This document shows, piece after piece, positions 23,610 through 32,135 of a stretch of 45,643 nt of DNA. The notes beneath the pieces were generated by a model. The model was not told the DNA's origin, did not search any database, and worked only from the letters and a program-made list of their open reading frames with translations. Source of the stretch: Burkholderiales bacterium (lineage in GTDB: Bacteria > Pseudomonadota > Gammaproteobacteria > Burkholderiales > Burkholderiaceae_C); assembly GCA_016195825.1 (NCBI GenBank), contig JACPYV010000138.1, forward strand, positions 1-45,643. The letters are read 5' to 3'. Within the stretch, counting starts at the first letter, position 1. Each line of letters begins with the position of its first letter. A program made the position numbers and the translations under genes.

Positions 23610-24335
23610 ATGGACGAAGCCAAGAGCCCGCGAGGCATCCAGAGCATCGAAGTCGGCGGCCAGCTGCTGCTGGCACTGGCCCACCAGGGCCGGCCGATGG
23701 CGCTGAAGGACCTGGCGCGGGAAGCCGGCATGACGCCGGCCAAGGCCCATCCCTACCTGGTGAGCTTCATCAAGCTCGGTCTCGTCGAGCAGGCCGATGG
23801 CAGCGGCCCCTACGGACTCGGGCCGCTGGCGCTGCAACTGGGCCTCATCAGCCTGCAGCAATACGACCCCGTGCGCTTAGCGACGCCGGTCGTCGAGGCG
23901 CTCGCGCTGGACCTGGGCCACACGGTAGCGATCGCCGTCTGGGGCACGCGCGGCCCCACCATCGTGCGCGTGGCCGAAGGGCCGACGCCAGTGCACATCA
24001 GCATGCGACACGGCACGGTGATGAACCTGGCCGGCACGGCATCGGGGCGGCTGTTTGCCACCTACCGCGCCGAGGATGCCGCAGCCCTGGGCGAACCCCT
24101 GCCCGATGCGGCAATGACTGCCGCTGTGCGAGAGGCGGGCTTGGCCACGTCGAGAGACGGTGTGGTACCCGGCGTCAGCGCTGCCGCAGCGCCGGTGTTC
24201 GACGCTTCCGGGCGCCTCGTGCTGGCGCTGACCGCTATCGGCCCGAGTGCCAGCTTCGACACGGCGCCGACCAGCGAGTTGATCACGGCACTGCGCGACG
24301 CCGGCGGCCTGCTGTCGCGCCGTTTGGGCCGCTGA
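23610..24335 (+). CDS. IclR-family transcriptional regulator
   Basis: Transcription factor of 241 aa. The N-terminal winged helix-turn-helix spans about residues 9-70 (GIQSIEVGGQLLLALAHQG, then LKDLAREAGMTPAKAHPYLV and GLVEQADGSGPYGLG). The C-terminal IclR effector domain covers about 80-240, with IRVAEG-like IVRVAEGPTPVHISMRHGT and the usual NLAGTASGRLF. It is divergent from the homogentisate operon, with 69 bases between start codons, so it most likely controls that operon in response to an aromatic acid. No Shine-Dalgarno sequence precedes the ATG and a -10-like TATAGA ends ten bases before it, so the message may be leaderless or nearly so. Confidence 0.93.
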   Translation: MDEAKSPRGIQSIEVGGQLLLALAHQGRPMALKDLAREAGMTPAKAHPYLVSFIKLGLVEQADGSGPYGLGPLALQLGLISLQQYDPVRLATPVVEALALDLGHTVAIAVWGTRGPTIVRVAEGPTPVHISMRHGTVMNLAGTASGRLFATYRAEDAAALGEPLPDAAMTAAVREAGLATSRDGVVPGVSAAAAPVFDASGRLVLALTAIGPSASFDTAPTSELITALRDAGGLLSRRLGR

Positions 24336-24830
24336 GCGATACGCCCGGCTGCCGGACAGGCAGCCGACAGGCACATTCTCGAAAACCGAAGCAAACTATT
24401 TTTGCAATTGCAAACTTGGTAATGCACCGATAGCTGACGCCAGTTATCACCGACACCAAACCATGTTTCGATTCACGCCGTCATTAATTGCAAAAAGACC
24501 CAAAATAAGTAATAAATGATGGGGCAAATCGTGAATAAACATTGCTGGCTTTTTAAATAATGTGAACCCGTTTTTCCAGTTGGTGAAAAGCATCGCGGGC
24601 GACGATACAAGCACGCCGCCGGCGCACTGAATTTGCCTTTCACATCAAAGACTTAAGACCGACACAAACAGTCAAGCCGAGGGCATTCCTCGCACCCCCC
24701 GAGCATTCCCTAGGCACCTCGGGTTTCCACGCAGTCACAAAATTTCTCCGGCAGCCAGCACCCAACCGGGCGCCTTTTGGCTGATTCCATTTGGCGGCCA
24801 CCCGCTCGCCAAATCCTTTCTGGAGTAGTG
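24336..24830 (+). promoter_or_regulatory. Long AT-enriched leader of a TonB receptor gene
   Basis: No gene is visible in these 495 bases. The middle (about 24390-24570) is clearly AT-richer than anything else in the window and holds a perfect 14-base palindrome, TTTGCAATTGCAAA (24401-24414), whose half AATTGCAAA recurs at 24486-24494. Further down, CGAGG (24678-24682) can pair either with CCTCG (24688-24692) or, as CCGAGG, with CCTCGG (24717-24722), while CCCGAG (24698-24703) competes for CTCGGG (24718-24723). These are mutually exclusive stems about 110 bases before the start codon. The layout suggests operator plus structured leader. Confidence 0.5.
24346..24366 (+). terminator. Hairpin after the iclR-type gene
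   Basis: CGGCTGCC and GGCAGCCG form a perfect 8-bp stem with a five-base loop starting ten bases after the stop codon. There is no T run after it, so it is only a possible terminator. Confidence 0.4.
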
Positions 24831-27557
24831 ATGCATCAACGAACCAAAATCGCCGCCGCGGTCCTCCTGACCGTCGGCGGTTTCAGTGCTTGGGCCCAGC
24901 AGGCGCCGACCGAGCCTCAACAGATTGAGCGCGTGACCGTCACGGGTTCCGCCATCAAGCGCATCGACGCGGAAACCGCCGTGCCCGTGACCATTGTCAA
25001 GATGGCCGAACTGAGGGCGCAGGGCGTCACCTCGGTTGAGCAGGTGCTCGGCCTGCTGTCGTCCATCCAGGCCACGCAGAACATGGCTTCGGCCATTGGT
25101 TCGGGTACGGGCGGCGTGTCCTACGCCGACATGCGCGGGATCGGCGCGGACAAGACACTGGTGCTGCTCAACGGCCAGCGCATCGCCAACAGCGCCACGG
25201 GTGCCGCGGCGCCGGACATGAACATGATCCCGTTCTCGGCGATCGACCGCGTGGAAGTGCTGCGCGACGGCGCCTCGTCGCTCTACGGCACGGATGCCAT
25301 CGGTGGCGTGATCAACTTCATCACGCGCAACAACTACACGGGCGGCTCTGTCACCGTGGGCTATGACGCACCGAGCAGGGCCGGCGGCACGACGAACAGC
25401 GCCAGCATGAGCTATGGCCTCGGCGACCTGTCCAAGAACGGCTGGAACGTCTTCGGCACGGTGAGCTACAAGAAGCAGGACTTCATCAACGGCGACCAGC
25501 GCGACTTCAACAAGCGCATCGTCGGCGGTCTGTCCAACAGCACGTACCCGGCCAACTACCAGGTCGTGAACGGAGGCACCTACTACAACCCGCTGGCACC
25601 GAATTGCAACGCGGCCAACCTGATTCCCAATGCCGCGACCGCGGCCCCCGGCTGCCGCATCGTCACCCCGCCTTTCGTCAGCATCAGCCCGCGCAGCGAA
25701 ACCCTCTCGGGCCTGCTGAAGGGCACGTTCGATGCATCGCCAGACTTGCGCCTTGGCGCTGAAGTCTTCTATGCGAAGAACTCGGTCGAGACCAAGGTAG
25801 CCCCCGTGCCCTATGGCGACTACTGGATGAATCCCGGCACCACCTACTTCCCGGCCGCGGCACTGACGAACCCGAAGTACAGCCCCACCAACGACCCGTA
25901 CGGCGTGGCCGGCACGCCCTGGAACAACCCGTCGGCCCAGTTCCCGACGCCAGCCAATGCGCAGGCCGGTGGCATCGAAATCTGGTGGCGCGACCTGATC
26001 AACGGCCCGCGCCAGGACAAGTCCACCGGCAAGCAATACCGCGCCTTGTTCACCGCCGAGGGCAACGCCGCCGGCTGGGACTACAAGGGTGCGCTGGCTT
26101 ATAACCACACGCAAAACGATCGCGAGCTGACCGGCGGCTATGCCAACGGCGACGTGATCGGCGAAGGCATCCTGCGGGGCATCGTGAACCCGTTCGGCGA
26201 CCAGACCGCAGAAGGACTGGCCCTGATCAAGGGCGCCGCGCTGAATGGCCTGCTGAGCACCAGCATCGGCAAGGTGACCAGCCTGACGGGCAATGCGGGC
26301 CGGGAACTGGGCGACTGGTTCGGTGCCTCGCGTCCGGTCCAACTGGCCGTCGGCGCGGAATTCCGGCGCGAGGACTACCGGGACTTCAACCACCACGACT
26401 TCGCGGTCGCCGTGTCGGCGAGCACGGGTGTGGACCCCGACGCGCGCTCCGAAGGCACCCGCAACATCTCAGCGGTCTACAGCGAGCTGAACGTGCCGCT
26501 GACCAAGGAGCTCGAAGTCACGGCATCGCTGCGCTATGACAAGTACAGCGACTTCGGCAGCACCACCAACCCGAAGTTCAGCTTCCGCTACCAGCCGAGC
26601 AAGGAAATCCTGCTGCGCGGCTCGGCTTCCACCGGCTTCCGTGCCCCGTCGCTGTACGACCTGAATGCCAGCACCGGCTTCACCAACACGAACAGCTACG
26701 ACAACCCGCTGAACTGCCCGAACGGCGTGCCGAACGATCCCAACACGGCCGGCGCGAACTGCGGCGCCCAGTACCAGGCCTACTTCGGCGGCAACAAGGA
26801 CCTGAAGCCCGAGAAGTCCAAGAGCTTCACGCTCGGCCTGGTGTTCGAGCCCATCAAGGGCCTGAGCACCAGCATCGACTTCTGGTCGATCCGAGTGAAG
26901 GACCTCATCGGCTCGATTTCCGAGAAGACGCTGTTCGGCGACTACCAGACGTTCCAGCAGTACTTCCACTTCGTGCAGCCGGGCAACATCCTGCCGCAGA
27001 GCACGCGTGCCTGCCAGGACGGCCCCACCGCGCCGACCTGCGGCTATGTCGACGAACGCCAGCAGAACCTGGGCGGCATCAAGACCTCGGGCCTGGACCT
27101 GGGCCTGCAGTACCAGCTGACCACCGCGGTGGGCCGCTTCGGCTTCGAGGCCCAGTCCACCTACGTCAACAAGTACGAGTACCAGGACTACAAGGACGGC
27201 CCCTGGAACAAGAAGGTCGGCATCTTCTCTGGCGATGGTCCGGTCTTCAAGTGGAAGCACAACCTGAGCAGCACCTGGTCGAACGGCCGCTTTGGCGCGG
27301 GGCTGGCCGTGCACTACAAGTCCGGCTACGTGGACATGACGCCGACCAATACGGTCAAGGCCTACACGACCGCCGACGCCTATGCGAGCTTTGCGCCCAG
27401 CGAGGCCTTCTCGCTGGTCCTGGGCGTGCGCAACCTGACCGACCGGAATCCCCCGTTCTCGAATCAGACGGCGCTGTTCCAAGCCGGCGGCTGGGACTCC
27501 CGCTTCTATGACGCGGCCGGCCGCACCGTCTACGTGCGCGCCACCGCCAACTTCTGA
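24831..27557 (+). CDS. TonB-dependent outer-membrane receptor
   Basis: Outer-membrane transporter of 908 aa. The signal peptide MHQRTKIAAAVLLTVGGFSA ends near AWAQQ. A TonB-box-like IERVTVTGSAIKR follows, then the plug with SVEQVLGLLSSIQAT, LVLLNGQRIANSATG, IDRVEVLRDGASSLYGTDAI and GVINFITR, all standard plug landmarks. The barrel ends YDAAGRTVYVRATANF with the terminal Phe needed for BAM recognition. Two cysteine-bearing loops are present (NCNAANLIPN...GCRIV and NCPNG...NCGAQY). ATG 24831 has TGGAG at 24821-24825. This is a second type, distinct from the receptor at 15405, and resembles the oar/CirA-like group found in many Burkholderiales and Xanthomonadales; substrate unknown. A strong terminator follows. 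Confidence 0.9.
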   Translation: MHQRTKIAAAVLLTVGGFSAWAQQAPTEPQQIERVTVTGSAIKRIDAETAVPVTIVKMAELRAQGVTSVEQVLGLLSSIQATQNMASAIGSGTGGVSYADMRGIGADKTLVLLNGQRIANSATGAAAPDMNMIPFSAIDRVEVLRDGASSLYGTDAIGGVINFITRNNYTGGSVTVGYDAPSRAGGTTNSASMSYGLGDLSKNGWNVFGTVSYKKQDFINGDQRDFNKRIVGGLSNSTYPANYQVVNGGTYYNPLAPNCNAANLIPNAATAAPGCRIVTPPFVSISPRSETLSGLLKGTFDASPDLRLGAEVFYAKNSVETKVAPVPYGDYWMNPGTTYFPAAALTNPKYSPTNDPYGVAGTPWNNPSAQFPTPANAQAGGIEIWWRDLINGPRQDKSTGKQYRALFTAEGNAAGWDYKGALAYNHTQNDRELTGGYANGDVIGEGILRGIVNPFGDQTAEGLALIKGAALNGLLSTSIGKVTSLTGNAGRELGDWFGASRPVQLAVGAEFRREDYRDFNHHDFAVAVSASTGVDPDARSEGTRNISAVYSELNVPLTKELEVTASLRYDKYSDFGSTTNPKFSFRYQPSKEILLRGSASTGFRAPSLYDLNASTGFTNTNSYDNPLNCPNGVPNDPNTAGANCGAQYQAYFGGNKDLKPEKSKSFTLGLVFEPIKGLSTSIDFWSIRVKDLIGSISEKTLFGDYQTFQQYFHFVQPGNILPQSTRACQDGPTAPTCGYVDERQQNLGGIKTSGLDLGLQYQLTTAVGRFGFEAQSTYVNKYEYQDYKDGPWNKKVGIFSGDGPVFKWKHNLSSTWSNGRFGAGLAVHYKSGYVDMTPTNTVKAYTTADAYASFAPSEAFSLVLGVRNLTDRNPPFSNQTALFQAGGWDSRFYDAAGRTVYVRATANF

Positions 27558-27584
27558 CGGCACAGGCGTTCGCAGCGCCAATCG

Positions 27585-27614
27585 AAATGGGAGGCGAGAG
27601 CCTCCCATTTTTTT
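27585..27614 (+). terminator. Rho-independent terminator of the TonB receptor gene
   Basis: Stem AAATGGGAGGC (27585-27595), loop GAGA and right arm GCCTCCCATTT (27600-27610) followed by more T residues. It begins 27 bases after the stop codon. Confidence 0.9.
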
Positions 27615-27660
27615 GGCCGCAAGCTGGCTGCGAGATCAGCCAGCCCCCTCGTGCGGCCGC

Positions 27661-27695
27661 AAAGCAAAAGGGCCACGAAGGCCCCTTTGCTTTGC
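27661..27695 (-). terminator. Terminator of the FeeM-like gene
   Basis: On the minus strand an imperfect GC-rich stem, GGGGCC-TTCGT-GGCCC, is extended by AAAGCAAA/TTTTGCTTT and ends in a T-rich run. It lies 35-70 bases beyond the stop codon at 27731, facing the terminator at 27585-27614. Confidence 0.7.
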
Positions 27696-27730
27696 GTCCG
27701 GGCTGCAGCGCAGCCCTCGACGGAAACGAC

Positions 27731-28417
27731 TCAGTCCAGCTTGGCCAGCATGGCCGCCTCTGTGGCCTCGTCCCAGGCCAGGGGATACAGGCTGCGCGCC
27801 GAAGCCAGCAGCTCAGGCCGGCCACCCAAGAGGGTGATCTGCTCGCGCACGGTCGCGAAATCGAAACTCATCAGCACCGCGGGTGCATCCACGCGGGGGT
27901 TGTGGCGGGCCGTCGTGTAAGGCAGCCAGCCAAGCCAGCGGCGGTAGAACGCGACGTGGCGCGGGTTGACCTCGACGACACCGCGTTCGCAGCGTGCCCG
28001 ACGGTGAGCGTGCAGGTAGGCCAAGTGGAAGATCTGCGCCAGCATGCGCTTGGGGTCGTGAGAGTGCTTGTCAACCGCCAGCGCGCCGAACTCGCACAAC
28101 TTGACGCCAGCGCTCCGCCACTCGGCGAGTTCGGCACCGAACAGCAGGTCGGCATTCAGGCCGCCAACACCATCAAAACGCACTGACACGGTGCCGAGCA
28201 CCTTGTCGCCGTCGCGAACCGAGCAGACGATGTCGCCATCCTCATTGCGGCTGCTGAAACGCTCGCGCGACATCGCCAGGCCGCGGTCGCCGTAGCGACG
28301 CTCCACGAGGCCCAGCGCATCGCCCTCGAGCGCGCCAAAGTCGCTGTTCAGCTCCAGAGGCGGGCCTCCGAAGGGGTTGAGCACTGCGCGACGGCTTTCT
28401 TTGAAGGTGGGGAACAT
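27731..28417 (-). CDS. N-acyl amino acid synthase, FeeM-like (GNAT fold)
   Basis: Protein of 228 aa with a GNAT-type acyltransferase core. Diagnostic stretches are LGTVSVRFDGVGGLNADLLF, LCEFGALAVDKHSHDPKRM, IFHLAYLHAHRR and GVVEVNPRHVAFYRRWLGW. These match the FeeM group, which uses acyl-ACP to acylate an amino acid and make long-chain N-acyl amino acids. No signal peptide or membrane segment is present, so it acts in the cytoplasm. AAGGAAG lies about seven bases upstream of the ATG at 28417. It appears to be a single-gene unit: terminators lie on both sides (27661-27695 and 28609-28632). Other fee cluster genes are absent. Role in this organism is unknown; signalling or surface-active lipids are possible. 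Confidence 0.78.
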   Translation of the reverse strand: MFPTFKESRRAVLNPFGGPPLELNSDFGALEGDALGLVERRYGDRGLAMSRERFSSRNEDGDIVCSVRDGDKVLGTVSVRFDGVGGLNADLLFGAELAEWRSAGVKLCEFGALAVDKHSHDPKRMLAQIFHLAYLHAHRRARCERGVVEVNPRHVAFYRRWLGWLPYTTARHNPRVDAPAVLMSFDFATVREQITLLGGRPELLASARSLYPLAWDEATEAAMLAKLD

Positions 28418-28608
28418 CTAATGCTTCCTTGACGCCCAACGCGTCGAGCGCTGGAGTCTAGGGATTGGAATGTGACTTTTCCCGGACGTTCACAGATCGA
28501 TACAAGTGGATTCCCCAGGGATTTGCGTTTATCCGTCGCCTGATTTGGCGACAGCATGCGGGTTCCTCCGAGGCCGCCGAGGGGATACCGAACCGGCGCC
28601 GACCCAAG

Positions 28609-28632
28609 AAAAAGGCCACGCATCGCGTGGCC
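28609..28632 (-). terminator. Rho-independent terminator after the SapC-family gene
   Basis: On the minus strand GGCCACGC-GAT-GCGTGGCC forms a perfect 8-bp stem followed by TTTTT, starting about 20 bases after the stop codon at 28654. Confidence 0.92.
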
Positions 28633-28653
28633 TCGTGGTGCGGCAGGACGGGC

Positions 28654-29388
28654 TTAGGCCGCGTACTTGGCCGCCAGGCGGTTCATGTTGGTCATGGACA
28701 GGCGGTGCATCTCGATCATGGCGATCAGGCCGTTGCGGTGCAGTTGCAGCACCTTGTCGTCGGCCAGTTCGCTGTACTTCTTCTCGTCCAGTGCCAGGAA
28801 ACCCTCGACGTCCAGCTTCTCGCCATTGGGCAGCGTGGCCTCGAAACGCATGTCCTGCAGCAGGTCCATCTCGACCAGCAGGTTGCAGATCAGACGGGTG
28901 CGCTCGGCTTCCTGCTCGAAGTTCTCCAGGAAGGCCTTGGCATTCATCAGAAACTCGGTGGGCTCACCGTTGTTGAACAGCGCCTCGCCGGTGGTGTCGT
29001 TGAAGCCCGCCCACTTGCTGTCGTAGCAGACGGCCAGGTTGTTGGCGTTGCCGTCCAGGCGGGCCATCGCGAAGGGGTAGCGACGCACGTAGGCCGGCAC
29101 GTAGCCGCCGGTCCACTTGTCGCCCTCGACGAACAGGTTGGAGCCAGGCTTCAGGCCCAGCACGGCCAGGGGAGCCACAGGCTGCTTGCCGTCCGGACCC
29201 GCTTCGCCGGCGCGCACGAAGACAACGGGGTACTCCTTGCAGGCATCGCCGAATTCGACGGCCGCCAGGAAGACCGAGTTCTGATCGGCCACGCGGCCGA
29301 CGACGGCCTGGGTCGTGTCCAGCTTCAGGTTCTTGTGGACTTCGCGGTCCAGCGGCAGCAGTTCGCCGTACATCGGGGGGTTGCTCAT
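28654..29388 (-). CDS. SapC-family protein
   Basis: Protein of 244 aa matching the SapC family of unknown function: start YGELLPLDREVHKNLKL, ENSVFL-like QNSVFLAAVEFGDACKEYP, VLGLKPGSNLFVEGDKW, YVPAYVRRYPFAMA and CYDSKWAGFND. It has no signal peptide. SapC-family genes commonly occur beside TonB receptors and tryptophan-halogenase-like genes in sugar-uptake loci of Caulobacter and Xanthomonas; here they are in the same window but not adjacent. ATG 29388 overlaps the upstream CNNM/CorC-type gene's stop by four bases and has GGAG eight bases before it, so the two are co-transcribed up to the terminator at 28609-28632. Confidence 0.85.
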   Translation of the reverse strand: MSNPPMYGELLPLDREVHKNLKLDTTQAVVGRVADQNSVFLAAVEFGDACKEYPVVFVRAGEAGPDGKQPVAPLAVLGLKPGSNLFVEGDKWTGGYVPAYVRRYPFAMARLDGNANNLAVCYDSKWAGFNDTTGEALFNNGEPTEFLMNAKAFLENFEQEAERTRLICNLLVEMDLLQDMRFEATLPNGEKLDVEGFLALDEKKYSELADDKVLQLHRNGLIAMIEMHRLSMTNMNRLAAKYAA

Positions 29389-30689
29389 GTTTTCTCTCCA
29401 GTTTCTTCGGCCAGACGACTGACCAGCACTTTGTCCACACGCTTGCCGTCGAGGTCCACGACCTCGAATCTCCACGCGTCCCACTCCACGACATCGGTCG
29501 TGCGCGGCAAGCGCCCCAGCAGCAGCATGATCATGCCGGCCAAGGTGTTGTAGCGCCCACGGTCCTCTTCGGGCAGTTCCTTCAGCTCCAGGCGGTCCTT
29601 CAACTCGGGCACCGGGATGAGGCCGTCGATCAGCCAGCTCCCGTCCTCGCGCTGCACCGCCCAGGCGTCGCCATCGCTCGGGGCATTGAACTCCCCGGCG
29701 ATGGCTTCCAGCACATCGCGCACCGCAATCACGCCCTGCACCTCGCCGTACTCATCGACGACGAAGACCAGCGGCGCGTCCGACACGCGGAAATGTTCCA
29801 GCAGCTCCATGCCCGACAGCGTCTCCGGCACGTACAGCGGCGCCTCCAGGCCCACCGTCAGGTCCAGTGACTGCCCATCCAGCAGCCGCGCCAGCAGCGC
29901 CGGCGCCGAGGCCACGCCCAGCACGTCAGTCAGGCCGCCCCGGCAGACCGGATAGCGGCTGAAGCCATGCTCGCGCAGCACCGCCAGCACCTCGGGCGCC
30001 GCAGCGTCGGCGTCCAGCCAGGCGATCTCCGCGCGCGGGATCATCATGGAGCCCACTTGGCGCTCGTCCAGGCGGAACACGTTGCGCACCATCTGGTGCT
30101 CGTGCTGCTCGATGACGCCGGCATCCAGGCCTTCCTCCAGGCTGGCAGCGATCTCCTCTTCCGTCACCCCGCGCTGGCCCTTGTTGCGCAGGCCCAGCAG
30201 GCCCAGCGTCGCCTCGGTCGAAAAGCTCAGCGTGCGCACCAGCGGCCGAGCGGCAAACGAGATGAAGTTCATCGTTGGCGCCACCAGCCGTGCCACGGTC
30301 TCCGGGTAGATCTGGCCAACGCGCTTGGGCACCAGCTCGCCGAAGACGATGGTCAGCAACGTGATGATGATGACGACCAGTGCCGTCGCGGCGATCTCGG
30401 TGGTATGCGGCTGCAGGCTGAAGGTCTCGGTCAGCCAGCGCGACAAGGGGCCCGAGAAGGCGGCGTCGCCGACGATGCCGTTCAGCACGCCGATGCCGGT
30501 GATGCCGATCTGCACCGTCGACAGGAACTTGGTCGGGTTGTCGTGCAGGTCCATGGCGGCCTGCGCGCCGCCCTCGCCGCTTTCCACCATCACCTGCAGC
30601 CGCGCCTTGCGGCTGGCGGTCAACGCCATCTCCGACATCGCGAACAGGCCGTTGAGAAGGATCAGAAAGAGAACGAGTGCGGTGTCCAT
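29385..30689 (-). CDS. CNNM/CorC-type membrane protein (hemolysin family, DUF21-CBS-CorC_HlyC)
   Basis: Inner-membrane protein of 434 aa. The DUF21/CNNM membrane domain comes first (about 1-190, MDTALVLFLILLNGLFAMSE; TVQIGITGIGVLNGIVG; IVFGELVPKRVG), with the conserved segments seen in PaeA/YfjD and YtfL. Two CBS motifs follow (about 215-335, MMIPRAEIAWLDAD; FVVDEYGEVQGVIAVRDVL), then a C-terminal CorC_HlyC domain (DGLIPVPELKDRLEL, WRFEVVDLDGKRVDKVLV). Relatives are divalent-cation or polyamine exporters, notably Mg2+/Co2+; 'hemolysin' is a historical name. The start at 30689 gives normal length; the long upstream extension overlaps apaH on the other strand and is not coding. The gene overlaps the SapC-family gene by four bases. 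Confidence 0.92.
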   Translation of the reverse strand: MDTALVLFLILLNGLFAMSEMALTASRKARLQVMVESGEGGAQAAMDLHDNPTKFLSTVQIGITGIGVLNGIVGDAAFSGPLSRWLTETFSLQPHTTEIAATALVVIIITLLTIVFGELVPKRVGQIYPETVARLVAPTMNFISFAARPLVRTLSFSTEATLGLLGLRNKGQRGVTEEEIAASLEEGLDAGVIEQHEHQMVRNVFRLDERQVGSMMIPRAEIAWLDADAAAPEVLAVLREHGFSRYPVCRGGLTDVLGVASAPALLARLLDGQSLDLTVGLEAPLYVPETLSGMELLEHFRVSDAPLVFVVDEYGEVQGVIAVRDVLEAIAGEFNAPSDGDAWAVQREDGSWLIDGLIPVPELKDRLELKELPEEDRGRYNTLAGMIMLLLGRLPRTTDVVEWDAWRFEVVDLDGKRVDKVLVSRLAEETGEKT

Positions 30690-30848
30690 CGAAGGCGCCG
30701 GAACCAGGGAAAACCCGTGGCGGCGCGCGGTCAAAAACGAAGCCCGGGAGACTAGCAGATGGACGTGACACGGCCCACGGTGCGATCCCTTGCTTGGGGG
30801 TCTGGGCGGAAGCGGGCCCGGCCCGCGCCGGGACGGGACAATCACGCC

Positions 30849-31673
30849 ATGAACTACTTGATCGGAGATGTCCAGGGCTGCTGCGACGCGCTGGAGCGAC
30901 TGCTGCTGCGGCTGGATTTTTCCCCCTCGCGCGACCGGCTCTGGCTGCTGGGCGACCTGGTCAACCGCGGGCCGCAATCGCTGGCGACGCTGCGCCGCTT
31001 GATCGCGCTGGACGACGCCGCCACCTGCCTGCTGGGCAACCACGACCTGCACCTGCTCGCCGCGCACCACGGCGTGCGGCGGCCGCATGGTGGCGACACG
31101 CTGGACGACATCCTGACCGCCCCCGACCGCGACGCCCTGATGGACTGGCTGCGCCACCAGCGCCTGGCCGTATGGGAGGCCGGCTGGCTGATGGTGCATG
31201 CCGGCGTCGTGCCGCAATGGAGCCGCGACGACACGCTGGCCGCAGCCGCGGAGGTCGAAGCCGTGCTGCGCGGCCCGGCACTGCCCGACTTCCTGCAGGC
31301 CATGTACGGCAACGAGCCAGCGCGCTGGGACCCCGACCTCGCCGGCACCGCACGGCTGCGCTTCACCGTCAACGTGCTGACCCGGCTGCGCTTTTGCACC
31401 GCAAACGGCGAGATGGACTTCAAGACCAAAGACGGCGCGGGCGCAGCACCGGACGGCTTCATGCCCTGGTTCGACGTGCCCGGGCGGCGCACGGCCGACG
31501 TGCCGGTCGCCTTCGGGCATTGGTCCACGCTCGGGTTGCTGGACCGCCCCCACCTGCTGGGCCTGGACACGGGCTGCGTCTGGGGCGGCAGCCTGACGGC
31601 GGCGCGCGTCGACGGCGAGGCGCGCGAGATCATCCAGGTCACCTGCGAGCAGGCGCAGCGGCCAGGCTCGTAG
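30849..31673 (+). CDS. apaH: Symmetrical bis(5'-nucleosyl)-tetraphosphatase
   Basis: Cytoplasmic Ap4A hydrolase that also removes Np4 caps from RNA; 274 aa, the usual length. The calcineurin-like metallophosphatase motifs are in order: GDVQGCCDAL (residues 6-15), GDLVNRGP near 38-45 and LLGNHDLHLL near 65-74. VMHAG-like MVHAGVVPQW and FGHWSTLGL complete the site. The ATG at 30849 starts directly with MNYLIGDVQG as in other ApaH proteins. It is divergent from the CNNM/CorC-type gene and is followed after 14 bases by tRNA-Ser. Confidence 0.96.
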   Translation: MNYLIGDVQGCCDALERLLLRLDFSPSRDRLWLLGDLVNRGPQSLATLRRLIALDDAATCLLGNHDLHLLAAHHGVRRPHGGDTLDDILTAPDRDALMDWLRHQRLAVWEAGWLMVHAGVVPQWSRDDTLAAAAEVEAVLRGPALPDFLQAMYGNEPARWDPDLAGTARLRFTVNVLTRLRFCTANGEMDFKTKDGAGAAPDGFMPWFDVPGRRTADVPVAFGHWSTLGLLDRPHLLGLDTGCVWGGSLTAARVDGEAREIIQVTCEQAQRPGS

Positions 31674-31687
31674 AATGCGCACCCTTC

Positions 31688-31775
31688 GGAGGCTTGGGGG
31701 AGCGGTTTAACCCAACGGTCTTGAAAACCGTCGGCCGGTAACGGCCCGTGAGTTCGAATCTCACAGCCTCCGCCA
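31688..31775 (+). tRNA. tRNA-Ser (anticodon UGA)
   Basis: Acceptor arm GGAGGCT (31688-31694) pairs with AGCCTCC (31765-31771), discriminator G and encoded CCA at 31773-31775. The anticodon stem ACGGT/ACCGT has loop CTTGAAA, giving anticodon TGA at 31722-31724. A long variable arm of the class II type (CGGCCGGTAACGGCC) precedes the T arm GTGAG-TTCGAAT-CTCAC. All features of a UCA-reading serine tRNA are present. Confidence 0.97.
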
Positions 31776-32069
31776 CTGCGCTGATGATGTCAGCAGCTGA
31801 TCCCGCTTGGCCGATTGCTTCTCTGCTTCGAGCCCTGCGATGGTGACCCAGCACTTCACGTCTTCGCTCACTGCACGGGCGATCATGCCCCCCACGGTCG
31901 GGCTGAGCTGCCCTCTCGACTTGGCGGCGCCAAGTGTTGTCGGATGGAAACCCGGCGGCGTCGATAGCTGGCGCATCGACTGCTCCGGATAGTTCGTCAC
32001 GAATTTGTCCAGCGGGTCAATCGCCTTCTTCGTGGTCGGCGCCTCGCTGCATGTCGTAAGCGTACACAT
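31761..32069 (-). CDS. Possible small CDS abutting tRNA-Ser, unknown function
   Basis: Open frame of 102 residues from ATG 32069, beginning MCTLTTCSEAPTTKKAIDPL. Its composition and third-base pattern look coding, with segments such as PGFHPTTLGAAKSRGQLSP and AVSEDVKCWVTIAGLEAEKQ. I do not recognise it. Its last codons run into the 3' end of tRNA-Ser on the other strand, the position where integrative elements insert, so it could be the edge of an old island. No signal peptide or membrane segment is seen. It could also be a chance frame. Confidence 0.35.
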   Translation of the reverse strand: MCTLTTCSEAPTTKKAIDPLDKFVTNYPEQSMRQLSTPPGFHPTTLGAAKSRGQLSPTVGGMIARAVSEDVKCWVTIAGLEAEKQSAKRDQLLTSSAQWRRL

Positions 32070-32135
32070 CGTATTGACTACGCTGTGCAGCCATGCGGTC
32101 CCGCGCACCGACCACATGGCGTAGTCAGCACCCGC

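Noticed and set aside
30690..31682. N-terminal extension of the CNNM/CorC-type frame through apaH
   Set aside because: It is antisense to the clear apaH coding sequence, is His/Gln/Arg-rich and lacks family similarity; the true start is 30689.
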